NCBI GenBank assembly: GCA_964442745.1
Contig: CAYUAI010000126.1
Location: forward strand, 1-9,010
Reading direction: 5' to 3'
Source: CAYUAI01 sp964442745
Lineage (GTDB): Bacteria > Pseudomonadota > Gammaproteobacteria > S012-40
DNA length: 9,010 nucleotides
Shown here: piece after piece, positions 1-5,670 of the stretch
How the letters are laid out: each line of letters opens with the position of its first letter
Numbering within the stretch: position 1 is the first letter of the stretch
Position numbers and translations under genes: made by a program
Notes under the pieces: model-generated
Told to the model about the DNA's origin: nothing
The model's database searches: none
The model's input: only the letters and a program-made list of their open reading frames with translations

Positions 1-38
1 GTAAATTCACGACGCTAGCACAAATAGTTAAGGAATAG
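1..38 (+). CDS. Possible 3' end of an upstream gene (partial)
   Basis: The third forward frame is open from the window edge to a TAG at 36-38 and reads KFTTLAQIVKE. The other two forward frames hit stops earlier. The stop lies 7 bases before the ATG of the SPFH gene, and the AGGA at 31-34 that could serve as ribosome binding site for that gene would overlap the end of this frame. That spacing is typical of an operon. With only 11 codons visible the product cannot be named, and the frame could be open by chance. Confidence 0.25.
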   Translation, partial: KFTTLAQIVKE

Positions 39-45
39 AGAGAAA

Positions 46-807
46 ATGGGATTATTTTTAAGAATTATTACGGGGTTATTTTTTCCTCCGATACTGTTAT
101 TCGGTTTTTATATTGTTCGGCCTAGAGAAGAAGCGGTTATTTTAAGCTTCGGTGAATTCATGGGGGTAGATAAGGTTGAAGAAATTAGATGGAGACATCC
201 AGTGGGGCGAGAGATAAGAAGAATATCAACCCAAGACAATACCCTAGAAATCTCATCGAGTACGGTTGTCGATTTTAATGGAAATCCAATTAATATAAGT
301 GCCATCGTAGTGTATCGGGTAGAAGATACTCGGAAAGCCGCTATTGATGTCGTGGATGCTCATAAATTTATAGAGGATCAAGCCGGAGCGATAATTAAGA
401 GAGTCTGTTCGAAATATCCGTATGACCACCATGACAGTAATGCCGTTTGTTTAAAAAATGAAAGTGAAGAAATATCTAGTGAACTTGTTTCTGAGCTCCA
501 AGGCTCGGTTAATTTAGCCGGCATCATCGTTCAATCGGTGAAATTCAATGATCTAGCCTATGCACCAGAAATTGCTCAAGCAATGCTTATGCGCCAACAA
601 GCACAGGCATTTATTGAAGCTAGAAAAACGATCGTTGATGGAGCGGTTTCTTTAGTCAAGGATGCGTGTGATCAACTAGAAGGTGATGGTATTAAACTAT
701 CAACACCATCAAAAGAACAACTCGTTACAAATTTGCTAGTCGTTCTTTGTAGTGGAGAAAGTGCCCAACCTGTCGTGCAGGTACAGGCGCATAAAAATCA
801 TTCCTAA
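46..807 (+). CDS. SPFH/band 7 domain membrane protein
   Basis: The product (253 aa) is a prohibitin/stomatin-type membrane protein. Such proteins usually sit at the inner membrane and oligomerise into scaffolds; no specific substrate can be given. A single hydrophobic segment occupies residues 4-24. It is followed by the SPFH fold: EEAVILSFGEF (28-38), NPINISAIVVYRV (80-92), YPYD (124-127), then the signature LAYAPEIAQAMLMRQQAQA (170-188) and a helical stretch with IVDGAV (196-201). The tail LLVVLCSG (230-237) is also typical of the family as I remember it. Many relatives have a longer N-terminal membrane region, so this copy looks short at its start. ATG 46 is supported by AGGA at 31-34 and GAGAG at 38-42. 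The next gene is over 300 bases away, so no downstream operon partner is seen. Confidence 0.88.
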   Translation: MGLFLRIITGLFFPPILLFGFYIVRPREEAVILSFGEFMGVDKVEEIRWRHPVGREIRRISTQDNTLEISSSTVVDFNGNPINISAIVVYRVEDTRKAAIDVVDAHKFIEDQAGAIIKRVCSKYPYDHHDSNAVCLKNESEEISSELVSELQGSVNLAGIIVQSVKFNDLAYAPEIAQAMLMRQQAQAFIEARKTIVDGAVSLVKDACDQLEGDGIKLSTPSKEQLVTNLLVVLCSGESAQPVVQVQAHKNHS

Positions 808-1137
808 TCTGATAAATTAAAGCACTGAATAACCATGTCGATAATTTTTTGTCTATACCCAAAGCGGTTGAGATTTAGGTATTGAGTGCGAGGCATATTT
901 TTATCCTGGCTAGAAAGGTCGCGTGGATTAGGCGCAGCGAATCCACTGGAACAAGCGTTGAAAACCCATGAATGCACCCCGGCCTTGCCGTTATTTCAAT
1001 GCAATATTGGCACGTTATGGCATCACTCATGGCGGATGTGGATTCGCTGCGCCTAATCCACGCGCCCCGGGAAAAGAAGAGGCGCGTTATTTTTTAATAA
1101 TTTTTTCTGAAATCAGTTCAAGCTGACGCACAGAGTA
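808..1137. other. Intergenic region with palindromic element
   Basis: This 330-base stretch holds no convincing coding frame. Its main content is the long inverted-repeat element at 917-1067, described separately. No T-tract hairpin follows the SPFH gene, and no clear promoter was found for the methyltransferase downstream, although the AT-rich run at 1086-1107 lies just ahead of it. Confidence 0.6.
917..1067. repeat. MITE/REP-like palindromic element with 26-bp perfect arms
   Basis: Bases 921-946 are an exact reverse complement of 1038-1063 (26 of 26). The core reads GATTAGGCGCAGCGAATCC on the left arm. The pairing extends four more bases outward on each side (917-920 against 1064-1067) with one mismatch. 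The roughly 90-base interior also has some symmetry: CCATGAATGC at 966-975 pairs imperfectly with GCAT...TCATGG at 1020-1032. A single transcript would fold into a very long hairpin. No coding frame and no obvious target-site duplication is seen. I recall arms of this kind as dispersed palindromes in many gammaproteobacteria, often thought to be moved by Y1-type (RAYT) transposases; that link is memory, not shown here. Confidence 0.75.
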
Positions 1138-1815
1138 ATGCAAAAATTCTCAGACAAGATAATTATTTCATCCTGGATTAAAAATGTTAAACCATGGATT
1201 ACGGCGATACGTGAAGAAGAAATAGAAAGTAGGCAGCTTGTAACGAATAAAGCAATAATTGATGCAGTTACAGAGATTTCTCCACTCACCGTGCTTGATG
1301 TGGGTTGCGGAGAAGGATGGCTAGTCAGAGAATTAACTCGATCAGGAATTAAGTGTTTGGGTATTGATGCAGTACCGGAATTCATCAAATACGCTCAAAA
1401 TGAGGGTGATGGAAAATATAAACTCGTTTCTTATGAGGAGTTATCATTCGATAATGTCAAGGAAAAATTCGATATCCTTGTTTGCAATTTTTCATTACTC
1501 GGTCATAAATCCGTTATTCATTTATTCCATGAAGCACCCTCCTTGCTAAATGAAAATGGATCAATCCTTATTCAAGCAATCCATCCCATCTCAGCGTGTG
1601 GAGAACGTCAATATGAAGATGGCTGGAGAGAAGGATCGTGGGCAGCGTTCAGTAATGAATTCAGTGATCCAGCTCCGTGGTACTTCAGAACATTAGAATC
1701 ATGGAAAGCACTATTTATGGAGAATGGTTTCTTGCTAAAAAAAACCTTAGTGCCATTAAATCCAAAAACACAGAATCCAGCATCAATTATTTTTGTCGGA
1801 GAGGTCACCAGTTAA
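1138..1815 (+). CDS. Class I SAM-dependent methyltransferase
   Basis: The product (225 aa) is a cytoplasmic methyltransferase of the Rossmann-fold class; the methyl acceptor is unknown. Motif I is VLDVGCGEGW (52-61), the glycine-rich S-adenosylmethionine loop. The acidic residue after strand 2 is D77 in GIDAV, and motif IV is FDILVCNFSL (111-120). A later HP (149-150) and WYFRT (181-185) probably belong to the acceptor-side region. An N-terminal helix, roughly AIREEEIESRQLVTNKAIIDA (23-43), precedes the core and is characteristic of this UbiG/UbiE-like subgroup. ATG 1138 is the first ATG after an in-frame TGA at 1108-1110. Its ribosome binding site is weak (CAGAG at 1131-1135). It stands alone on its strand and converges with the isocitrate lyase-superfamily gene 107 bases away. 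Length and motifs indicate an intact enzyme. Confidence 0.9.
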   Translation: MQKFSDKIIISSWIKNVKPWITAIREEEIESRQLVTNKAIIDAVTEISPLTVLDVGCGEGWLVRELTRSGIKCLGIDAVPEFIKYAQNEGDGKYKLVSYEELSFDNVKEKFDILVCNFSLLGHKSVIHLFHEAPSLLNENGSILIQAIHPISACGERQYEDGWREGSWAAFSNEFSDPAPWYFRTLESWKALFMENGFLLKKTLVPLNPKTQNPASIIFVGEVTS

Positions 1816-1922
1816 CATTACGCTCCAATGGACAAAAAAATCAAACCAAAAAGGCACTGGGATATGGGACAACAGCCAGGATCAAAATAACCACTAAGAA
1901 AATATACTCACCCCTCTATCCA

Positions 1923-2693
1923 TCATTTAAATAAACCATTGAAAGACTGATTTTTTCCAATATCATTCAACGTATCTTGTAATTGTAAAATCATATTGTT
2001 ATAAATAAAAGGCCCCATACTTATTCTTTTTACCCCACACTTTTTCAATATTTCAAATGAAGGTAAATTAGGCATCGTCATTACATTGATCGGTAATGAG
2101 GTGGCCTCAACAACTTTAGTTATATCGTTTTCATCGGTAATGCAAGGAATAAAAATTCCATCCGCCCCCGATTTTTCATACAACTTTATTCTTGAAACTG
2201 TTTCCTCTAATGGATTTTCTAATCCCATAATATATAAATCTGTCCGTATATTTAAAAATATATTGATATTATTTTTCTCAAGACATGACTTTATCTTTTT
2301 AATCATTTCGCTAAATCCTTGAGCTTCCAAAATTTTTCGACCATTGTCGACAATAGAATCTTCCAAGTTAATCCCAACAACACCGGCATGATAAAGACGA
2401 GTAATATTGTTAATTATTTGATCTGAATTTCTACTATACCCACCTTCCAAATCAACCGTTACAGGAATGGATACTTTTGATAAAATAAGTTGCACAATGG
2501 CATTTAATTCCTTAAAATCCATTTGTTCACCATCTTCATATCCCAGTGAAGACGCGATCGCCGCGCTTGATGTTCCAATAGCTTGATATCCTAACTTTTC
2601 AAACATTAACGCGCTTTGACAATCCCACACATTACCAATTTGCAAAGGATTAACTTGTTGATGTAAATTTTTAAAATACTGGAATTTATTCAT
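1923..2693 (-). CDS. PEP mutase/isocitrate lyase superfamily protein
   Basis: The product (256 aa) has the alpha/beta-barrel of the phosphoenolpyruvate mutase/isocitrate lyase superfamily, whose members make or break C-C or C-P bonds in 2-oxo acids using Mg2+. Visible landmarks are GNVWDCQSALMFEKLG (20-35), GTSSAAIASSLGYEDG (40-55), the metal-site segment VDLEGGY with D81 and E83 (80-86), GINLEDS (107-113) and NIRTD (148-152). The cysteine motif of true isocitrate lyases is not seen, and the length suits the short stand-alone branch often annotated as isocitrate lyase/phosphoenolpyruvate mutase family. The exact reaction cannot be deduced. ATG 2693 has a strong ribosome binding site, AGGGAGAG, on the minus strand opposite 2701-2708. 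The gene follows a Crp/Fnr regulator by 69 bases without an intervening terminator, so co-transcription is likely. Base composition is AT-rich. Confidence 0.88.
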   Translation of the reverse strand: MNKFQYFKNLHQQVNPLQIGNVWDCQSALMFEKLGYQAIGTSSAAIASSLGYEDGEQMDFKELNAIVQLILSKVSIPVTVDLEGGYSRNSDQIINNITRLYHAGVVGINLEDSIVDNGRKILEAQGFSEMIKKIKSCLEKNNINIFLNIRTDLYIMGLENPLEETVSRIKLYEKSGADGIFIPCITDENDITKVVEATSLPINVMTMPNLPSFEILKKCGVKRISMGPFIYNNMILQLQDTLNDIGKNQSFNGLFK

Positions 2694-2700
2694 TTTTTAA

Positions 2701-2708
2701 CTCTCCCT
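2701..2708 (-). promoter_or_regulatory. Ribosome binding site for the PEP mutase-family gene
   Basis: Read on the minus strand this is AGGGAGAG, seven bases ahead of the ATG at 2693. It is one of the best Shine-Dalgarno matches in the window and confirms the start. Confidence 0.7.
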
Positions 2709-2762
2709 GGTTCAGAAAAACACATTAGAGCAGATTTAAAAATTGTTTTCATTCACCTAGAT

Positions 2763-3371
2763 TCATTTTTTTAATTTACTTAACGTCTGTGGCGCCACCC
2801 CCAGAAAAGAAGCGATATGATATGACTTAACAGACTTAAAAATAGAAGGATATTCATCCAATAGCCTTTTGTATTTTTCGTTTGTATTCTCAGACATCAG
2901 AGAAATGACTCTTTTATATGTGGCGGAAAAATATGTATTATGCAACCATATTCTTGCTAGATATTCCCATTTTTTATCGGTAGATAAAAACTTATCCATT
3001 TCACTCAATTCAGCAACATAAAAAACAGCATCTTCCAGAATTTCAAAATTAAGCATCGACCCAGTTTTCTCATAATAACTCACGCTATCATCCATGAAAT
3101 GATTTAAGCCATGCGCACTTCTGCCTCTAAAATAAAGCTGCCAAGTAAAATCTTTGCCATTGATATCTGTAAAATATGATCGTGCTAAACCACTTTTGAT
3201 AAACCAAATTTCATTAAAAATTCCCCCCGCGTGATGAACCATCGTTCCTTTTTTTACCGCTATTTTTTTAAATTTTAAACATATATCAAACCATTCATCA
3301 CCTGTAATCGTCACATATTGTTCCATCATTTTTTTAAGATATCTCATATTTTTCTCTATCGCTGAATTCAA
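2763..3371 (-). CDS. Crp/Fnr family transcriptional regulator
   Basis: The product (up to 202 aa) has the two-domain layout of Crp/Fnr regulators. Residues about 28-120 form the cyclic-nucleotide-binding-type beta roll (IWFIKSGLARSYF at 55-67). A linking helix follows, and a compact helix-turn-helix ends the protein: SYHIASFLGVAPQTLSKLKK (183-202). This short C terminus, with no wing after the recognition helix, resembles the Crp/Fnr subgroup common in Bacteroidetes. The R-x-x-x-x cyclic-AMP phosphate cassette of true CRP is not evident, so the ligand is unknown. The first possible start is TTG at 3371, with no good ribosome binding site; ATG at 3347 (residue 9) is equally plausible and would give 194 aa. 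It probably controls itself and the enzyme gene just downstream. This is inferred from order and spacing. Confidence 0.85.
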   Translation of the reverse strand: MNSAIEKNMRYLKKMMEQYVTITGDEWFDICLKFKKIAVKKGTMVHHAGGIFNEIWFIKSGLARSYFTDINGKDFTWQLYFRGRSAHGLNHFMDDSVSYYEKTGSMLNFEILEDAVFYVAELSEMDKFLSTDKKWEYLARIWLHNTYFSATYKRVISLMSENTNEKYKRLLDEYPSIFKSVKSYHIASFLGVAPQTLSKLKK

Positions 3372-3409
3372 ATAATATCCATAAAAATCAATCTGTTATA
3401 AGTTTATCA

Positions 3410-3532
3410 CTAATTGAAAGCCTGAAACCCGTTTAAGTTTGCCTCGGCTATCCCCTGCGCTCTAGGCATCGGGTGATTTTCAACATTCGCTGGCTGCACA
3501 CCACACTGACTGCCGATGTGGCGCTCTATCAC
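3410..3532 (-). other. Short open frame of unknown status upstream of the Crp/Fnr gene
   Basis: On the minus strand a GTG at 3530-3532 opens a 40-codon frame ending in TAG at 3410-3412. It contains GVQPANVENHPMPRAQGIA (residues 11-29). The composition looks protein-like rather than random, and this stretch is clearly more GC-rich than the regulator gene beside it. No ribosome binding site precedes the GTG. It may be a remnant of a longer gene or part of a dispersed repeat. I do not recognise the sequence. Confidence 0.2.
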
Positions 3533-3533
3533 C

Positions 3534-3539
3534 TATAAT
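3534..3539 (+). promoter_or_regulatory. Possible -10 element ahead of the decayed methyltransferase
   Basis: TATAAT matches the sigma-70 -10 consensus exactly, 32 bases before the ATG at 3572. No good -35 box is found at 16-18 bases upstream, because TGCCGA at 3511-3516 matches poorly. The call rests on the -10 alone. Confidence 0.25.
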
Positions 3540-3571
3540 ATAGATCACCAACGATCTCATGGACTCGTATC

Positions 3572-3931
3572 ATGCACAACCAAGAACCATTGATTATTTT
3601 TGACCAACAACGCGCCGCTTCCTATGACAAGCAAATCGCTAAATTAACCCCCAGGCGCGACACACTTAATTTTATGATTCGTATGGTGCTTTTAGAACTT
3701 CCTGTCGATGCAAGGATTCACTGCATCGGAACCGACTCGAAATTGATTGTCCTTGCTCAAGCATTTCCGACGTGGCGATTCACCGCCGTAGAGTCGGCAG
3801 CCCCCAGGCTAGATATCTGCCGCCAGCGAGCCGAAGCATGAGGTATCGCATCATGTTGTACTTTTCACCAAAATTATCTTAATTCGCTTTCGATACAGCC
3901 ACTTGCATTAGGTAAAATATTAAACAAATAA
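3572..3931 (+). pseudogene. Decayed class I SAM methyltransferase
   Basis: The first 89 codons read as the N-terminal part of a SAM-dependent methyltransferase: FDQQRAASYDKQIAKLTPRRD (about 10-30), then strand 1, LAQAFPTWRFTAVESAAP and DICRQRAEA. A TGA at 3839-3841 stops the frame where the family, as I remember it, has a cysteine codon. The same frame continues with GIASCCTFHQNYLNSL, which keeps the family pattern, before it diverges and ends at TAA 3929-3931. Motif I is also damaged: CIGTDSKLI lacks the G-x-G-x-G loop, as if about two residues were deleted. The C-terminal half of the domain is absent. Three independent lesions point to a non-functional relic. No ribosome binding site is visible. 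The alternative, a functional 89-aa protein, is unlikely because the cofactor loop is broken. Confidence 0.7.
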
Positions 3932-3940
3932 TCTTCGATC

Positions 3941-4390
3941 ATGCTGCATATACTGAAACTGCTAATCCCTGCGTTAGTTCCTTCATGGAATTTCTTTGAC
4001 ATCATCACCGCTTCGCCACGCATTCAATTCACGCTACTCGGAGCAGAAAACGAATCTCCGCGTGAATGGCATGAATTTCGTCCACGTCCAGCGCACTTGT
4101 CCCTCTTGCAAATGCTTGGTCGCCTATTCTGGAATGCCAAATGGAATGAGTCGATGTTTGTGGTCGGCTGTGCTGAGCGCCTCATAGAGCATCCGACACA
4201 GCACAGTGAAAATGAAATATTACAACGTATTATCAATGATATTATGGAAAAGCCCTCGAGTGGCCAACGGATGGATGCAACACACCTGCAATTTCGACTG
4301 TTAACGATAGAGCGGCGTGGTACCACACTACAGCAAGAAGAGGTCTACTATTCACGTATCCAACCATTACCCACTCGAAATACGTCATGA
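3941..4390 (+). CDS. Uncharacterised protein paired with an HTTM membrane protein
   Basis: The 149-aa product has no domain I can name with confidence. It begins with a hydrophobic, possibly membrane-inserting stretch (residues 1-14). It continues with SWNFFDIITASPRIQFTLLG (15-34), a REWHEFRPRP segment (41-50), LFWNAKWNESMFVVGCAERL (62-81) and a charged helical part. The tryptophan- and arginine-rich middle suggests association with the membrane face or with its membrane partner. The stop codon overlaps the start of the next gene (ATGA, 4387-4390), so the two are translationally coupled and likely act together. I recall similar small proteins beside HTTM genes elsewhere, but cannot verify this here. 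ATG 3941 is the first start after an in-frame TAA at 3929-3931; no clear ribosome binding site precedes it. There is no sign of decay. Confidence 0.75.
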   Translation: MLHILKLLIPALVPSWNFFDIITASPRIQFTLLGAENESPREWHEFRPRPAHLSLLQMLGRLFWNAKWNESMFVVGCAERLIEHPTQHSENEILQRIINDIMEKPSSGQRMDATHLQFRLLTIERRGTTLQQEEVYYSRIQPLPTRNTS

Positions 4391-5076
4391 GTTTAGACCA
4401 TGCCATCCGCTTAACTGAAATACTGATGGGCTTTGCATTTGCCCAACAGAGTATCGAACACTTCAAGGCACAATCAAGTGAACAACGCGTCTTTATCGTG
4501 CGCTTGCTATTGGCTGTATTGCTCATTATTGGTATTCAAACAACCTGGGTCGCTGTTTTATTACTGCTTCTGGGATTAGAAATTTTGCATCGTTTTCAGG
4601 GGCCATACAATGGCGGTGCCGACCGCATGAGTCTACTTATCCTGTGCTGCTTATGTCTGGTATATTTTGCACCGACAACACACTGGCAAGAAGTGGCTTT
4701 CGGTTATCTCGCGCTACAATTAGTTTTATCCTATTTTATTTCGGGTTGGGTAAAGGTGGTAAACCCAGATTGGCGAAATGGCCGTGCCTTACGCGATGTT
4801 TTCCTATTTTCTGCCTACCCTGCCAGTGAATCCTTAAGGCTGTGGTCAAAATATCCACGACTACTTTTTTTCATGTCCTGGTGCGTCATGCTTTTTGAAT
4901 TACTCTTCCCTATTTCGCTGTTCTCAAGCATCAGCCTGAGCATCGCGCTTATTATTACTTTTAGCTTCCATTTCGCAAATGCTTGTTTGTTTGGTCTCAA
5001 TCGTTTTTTCTGGATATGGATCGCCGCCTATCCATCCATTCTATGGTTTCAACAACGCATTTTTTCTACCATCTGA
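4387..5076 (+). CDS. HTTM / vitamin K-dependent gamma-carboxylase-like membrane protein
   Basis: The 229-aa product is a multi-pass inner-membrane protein. Hydrophobic segments lie at about 34-66 (probably two helices), 82-95, 102-120, 157-178, 180-202 and 205-221. Between them are motifs I associate with the HTTM family (horizontally transferred transmembrane domain, related to gamma-glutamyl carboxylase): FQGPYNGGADRM (70-81) and SGWVKVVNPDWRNGRAL (119-135), followed by YP. The biochemical role of bacterial HTTM proteins is mostly unknown. The soluble lumenal part of the eukaryotic carboxylase is absent at this length, so carboxylase activity should not be assumed. Its start codon overlaps the stop of the preceding 149-aa gene by four bases, which implies one operon and a probable complex. 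Composition resembles its partner and is more GC-rich than the 1923-3371 genes. Confidence 0.8.
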   Translation: MSLDHAIRLTEILMGFAFAQQSIEHFKAQSSEQRVFIVRLLLAVLLIIGIQTTWVAVLLLLLGLEILHRFQGPYNGGADRMSLLILCCLCLVYFAPTTHWQEVAFGYLALQLVLSYFISGWVKVVNPDWRNGRALRDVFLFSAYPASESLRLWSKYPRLLFFMSWCVMLFELLFPISLFSSISLSIALIITFSFHFANACLFGLNRFFWIWIAAYPSILWFQQRIFSTI

Positions 5077-5425
5077 AAAGCAAAGGGTGAAACACGAAAT
5101 TAATGCTCCGCCTTTACCTGAGACACATTCTCACAGTGAAACAATTTCATTCCACAAGCCCTCGCCATTACACATATCTTCCGGTAAAAAAATCTCAGAG
5201 AATTAATAATAATTCTATTTTTAATGTTGACATATTTATGGGAAACATGTATCTATGTGGATAACCCAATGGGGTTGTTGGCCTAAAAAAAAGGGAGATT
5301 GATACCTTAGTCGTTCATGATGATGTTTTTGTTGATGTTCGTTAAATTCTACGGTAAACCCCTTTCATTATAGTTTTAAAAAATATCGAATTTATTCCAT
5401 TTAAGCGGCTGGTATTGCCGTCCAT

Positions 5426-5563
5426 TCAAATAAAAATAATAGCCACTTTACATCGACATTTCGTATCGGGACTAACGATTTCGCTGAGTTCTTCTTGGTC
5501 ACAATTTTTACGTGCTCTGATGCGAAATAGAGAGGATAAAAGATGGCTAATTATTGTTGCCAT
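5426..5563 (-). other. Short open frame, possibly a gene fragment
   Basis: On the minus strand an ATG at 5561-5563 opens 45 codons ending at TGA 5426-5428. It begins MATIISHLLSSLFRIRARKN and contains SPDTKCRC (residues 31-38). Just past the stop, a different frame reads GYYFYLNGRQYQPLKWNKF, which looks strongly protein-like. That would fit a small gene broken by a frameshift near 5440-5450. No ribosome binding site is seen and I recognise no family, so this may be chance. Confidence 0.2.
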
Positions 5564-5572
5564 TTCGTTTGA
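5543..5572 (+). other. Nine-codon frame behind a good Shine-Dalgarno (possible leader peptide)
   Basis: AGAGGA at 5531-5536 stands six bases before an ATG that opens MANYCCHFV and stops at TGA 5570-5572, about 100 bases upstream of the lipoprotein gene. The spacing is ideal for translation. No attenuator-like alternative hairpins were found, and the region also carries an opposite-strand frame. A leader peptide is possible but unproven. Confidence 0.12.
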
Positions 5573-5652
5573 TTAATAGTGTTGGTTTTTCATCGAGTTT
5601 TTAACATATTTAGTAATATAAATAAAACATTAGCACTTACTGAAAGAACCGT

Positions 5653-5660
5653 AAGGGGAG
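5653..5660 (+). promoter_or_regulatory. Ribosome binding site for the PKD-repeat lipoprotein
   Basis: AAGGGGAG lies ten bases before the ATG at 5671 and is a strong Shine-Dalgarno match. It supports this start over any internal one and suggests efficient translation. Confidence 0.65.
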
Positions 5661-5670
5661 AAAGACGATC

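Larger units (their letters stand above)
5077..5670. other. Long intergenic region without a convincing gene
   Basis: Almost 600 bases separate the HTTM gene from the lipoprotein gene. There is no good terminator hairpin after the HTTM stop. TTGACA at 5227-5232 is a perfect -35 hexamer, but the best -10 at 17 bases (TATCTA) is poor. AT-rich sequence at 5601-5625, including TATAAA at 5617-5622, may carry the promoter of the lipoprotein gene, without a clear -35. Two very short frames, 5426-5563 (-) and 5543-5572 (+), are described separately. Otherwise I see nothing. Confidence 0.5.

Noticed and set aside
3572..3841. An intact 89-aa protein ending at the TGA
   Set aside because: The family pattern continues in the same frame past the TGA and the cofactor loop is broken, so a pseudogene is the better reading.
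4979..5206. A 75-codon plus-strand frame running past the HTTM stop codon
   Set aside because: Its first part overlaps the HTTM gene in another frame, it has no ribosome binding site, and the remainder shows no recognisable features.
5227..5255. A sigma-70 promoter starting from the perfect TTGACA at 5227-5232
   Set aside because: The hexamer at 17 bases (TATCTA) matches only three of six, and the lipoprotein gene is more than 400 bases away.
5317..5373. Eighteen-codon hydrophobic frame beginning with three ATG codons (MMMFLLMFVKFYGKPLSL)
   Set aside because: The nearest Shine-Dalgarno (AAGGGAG at 5291-5297) is about 19 bases away, too far, and the sequence is low in complexity.
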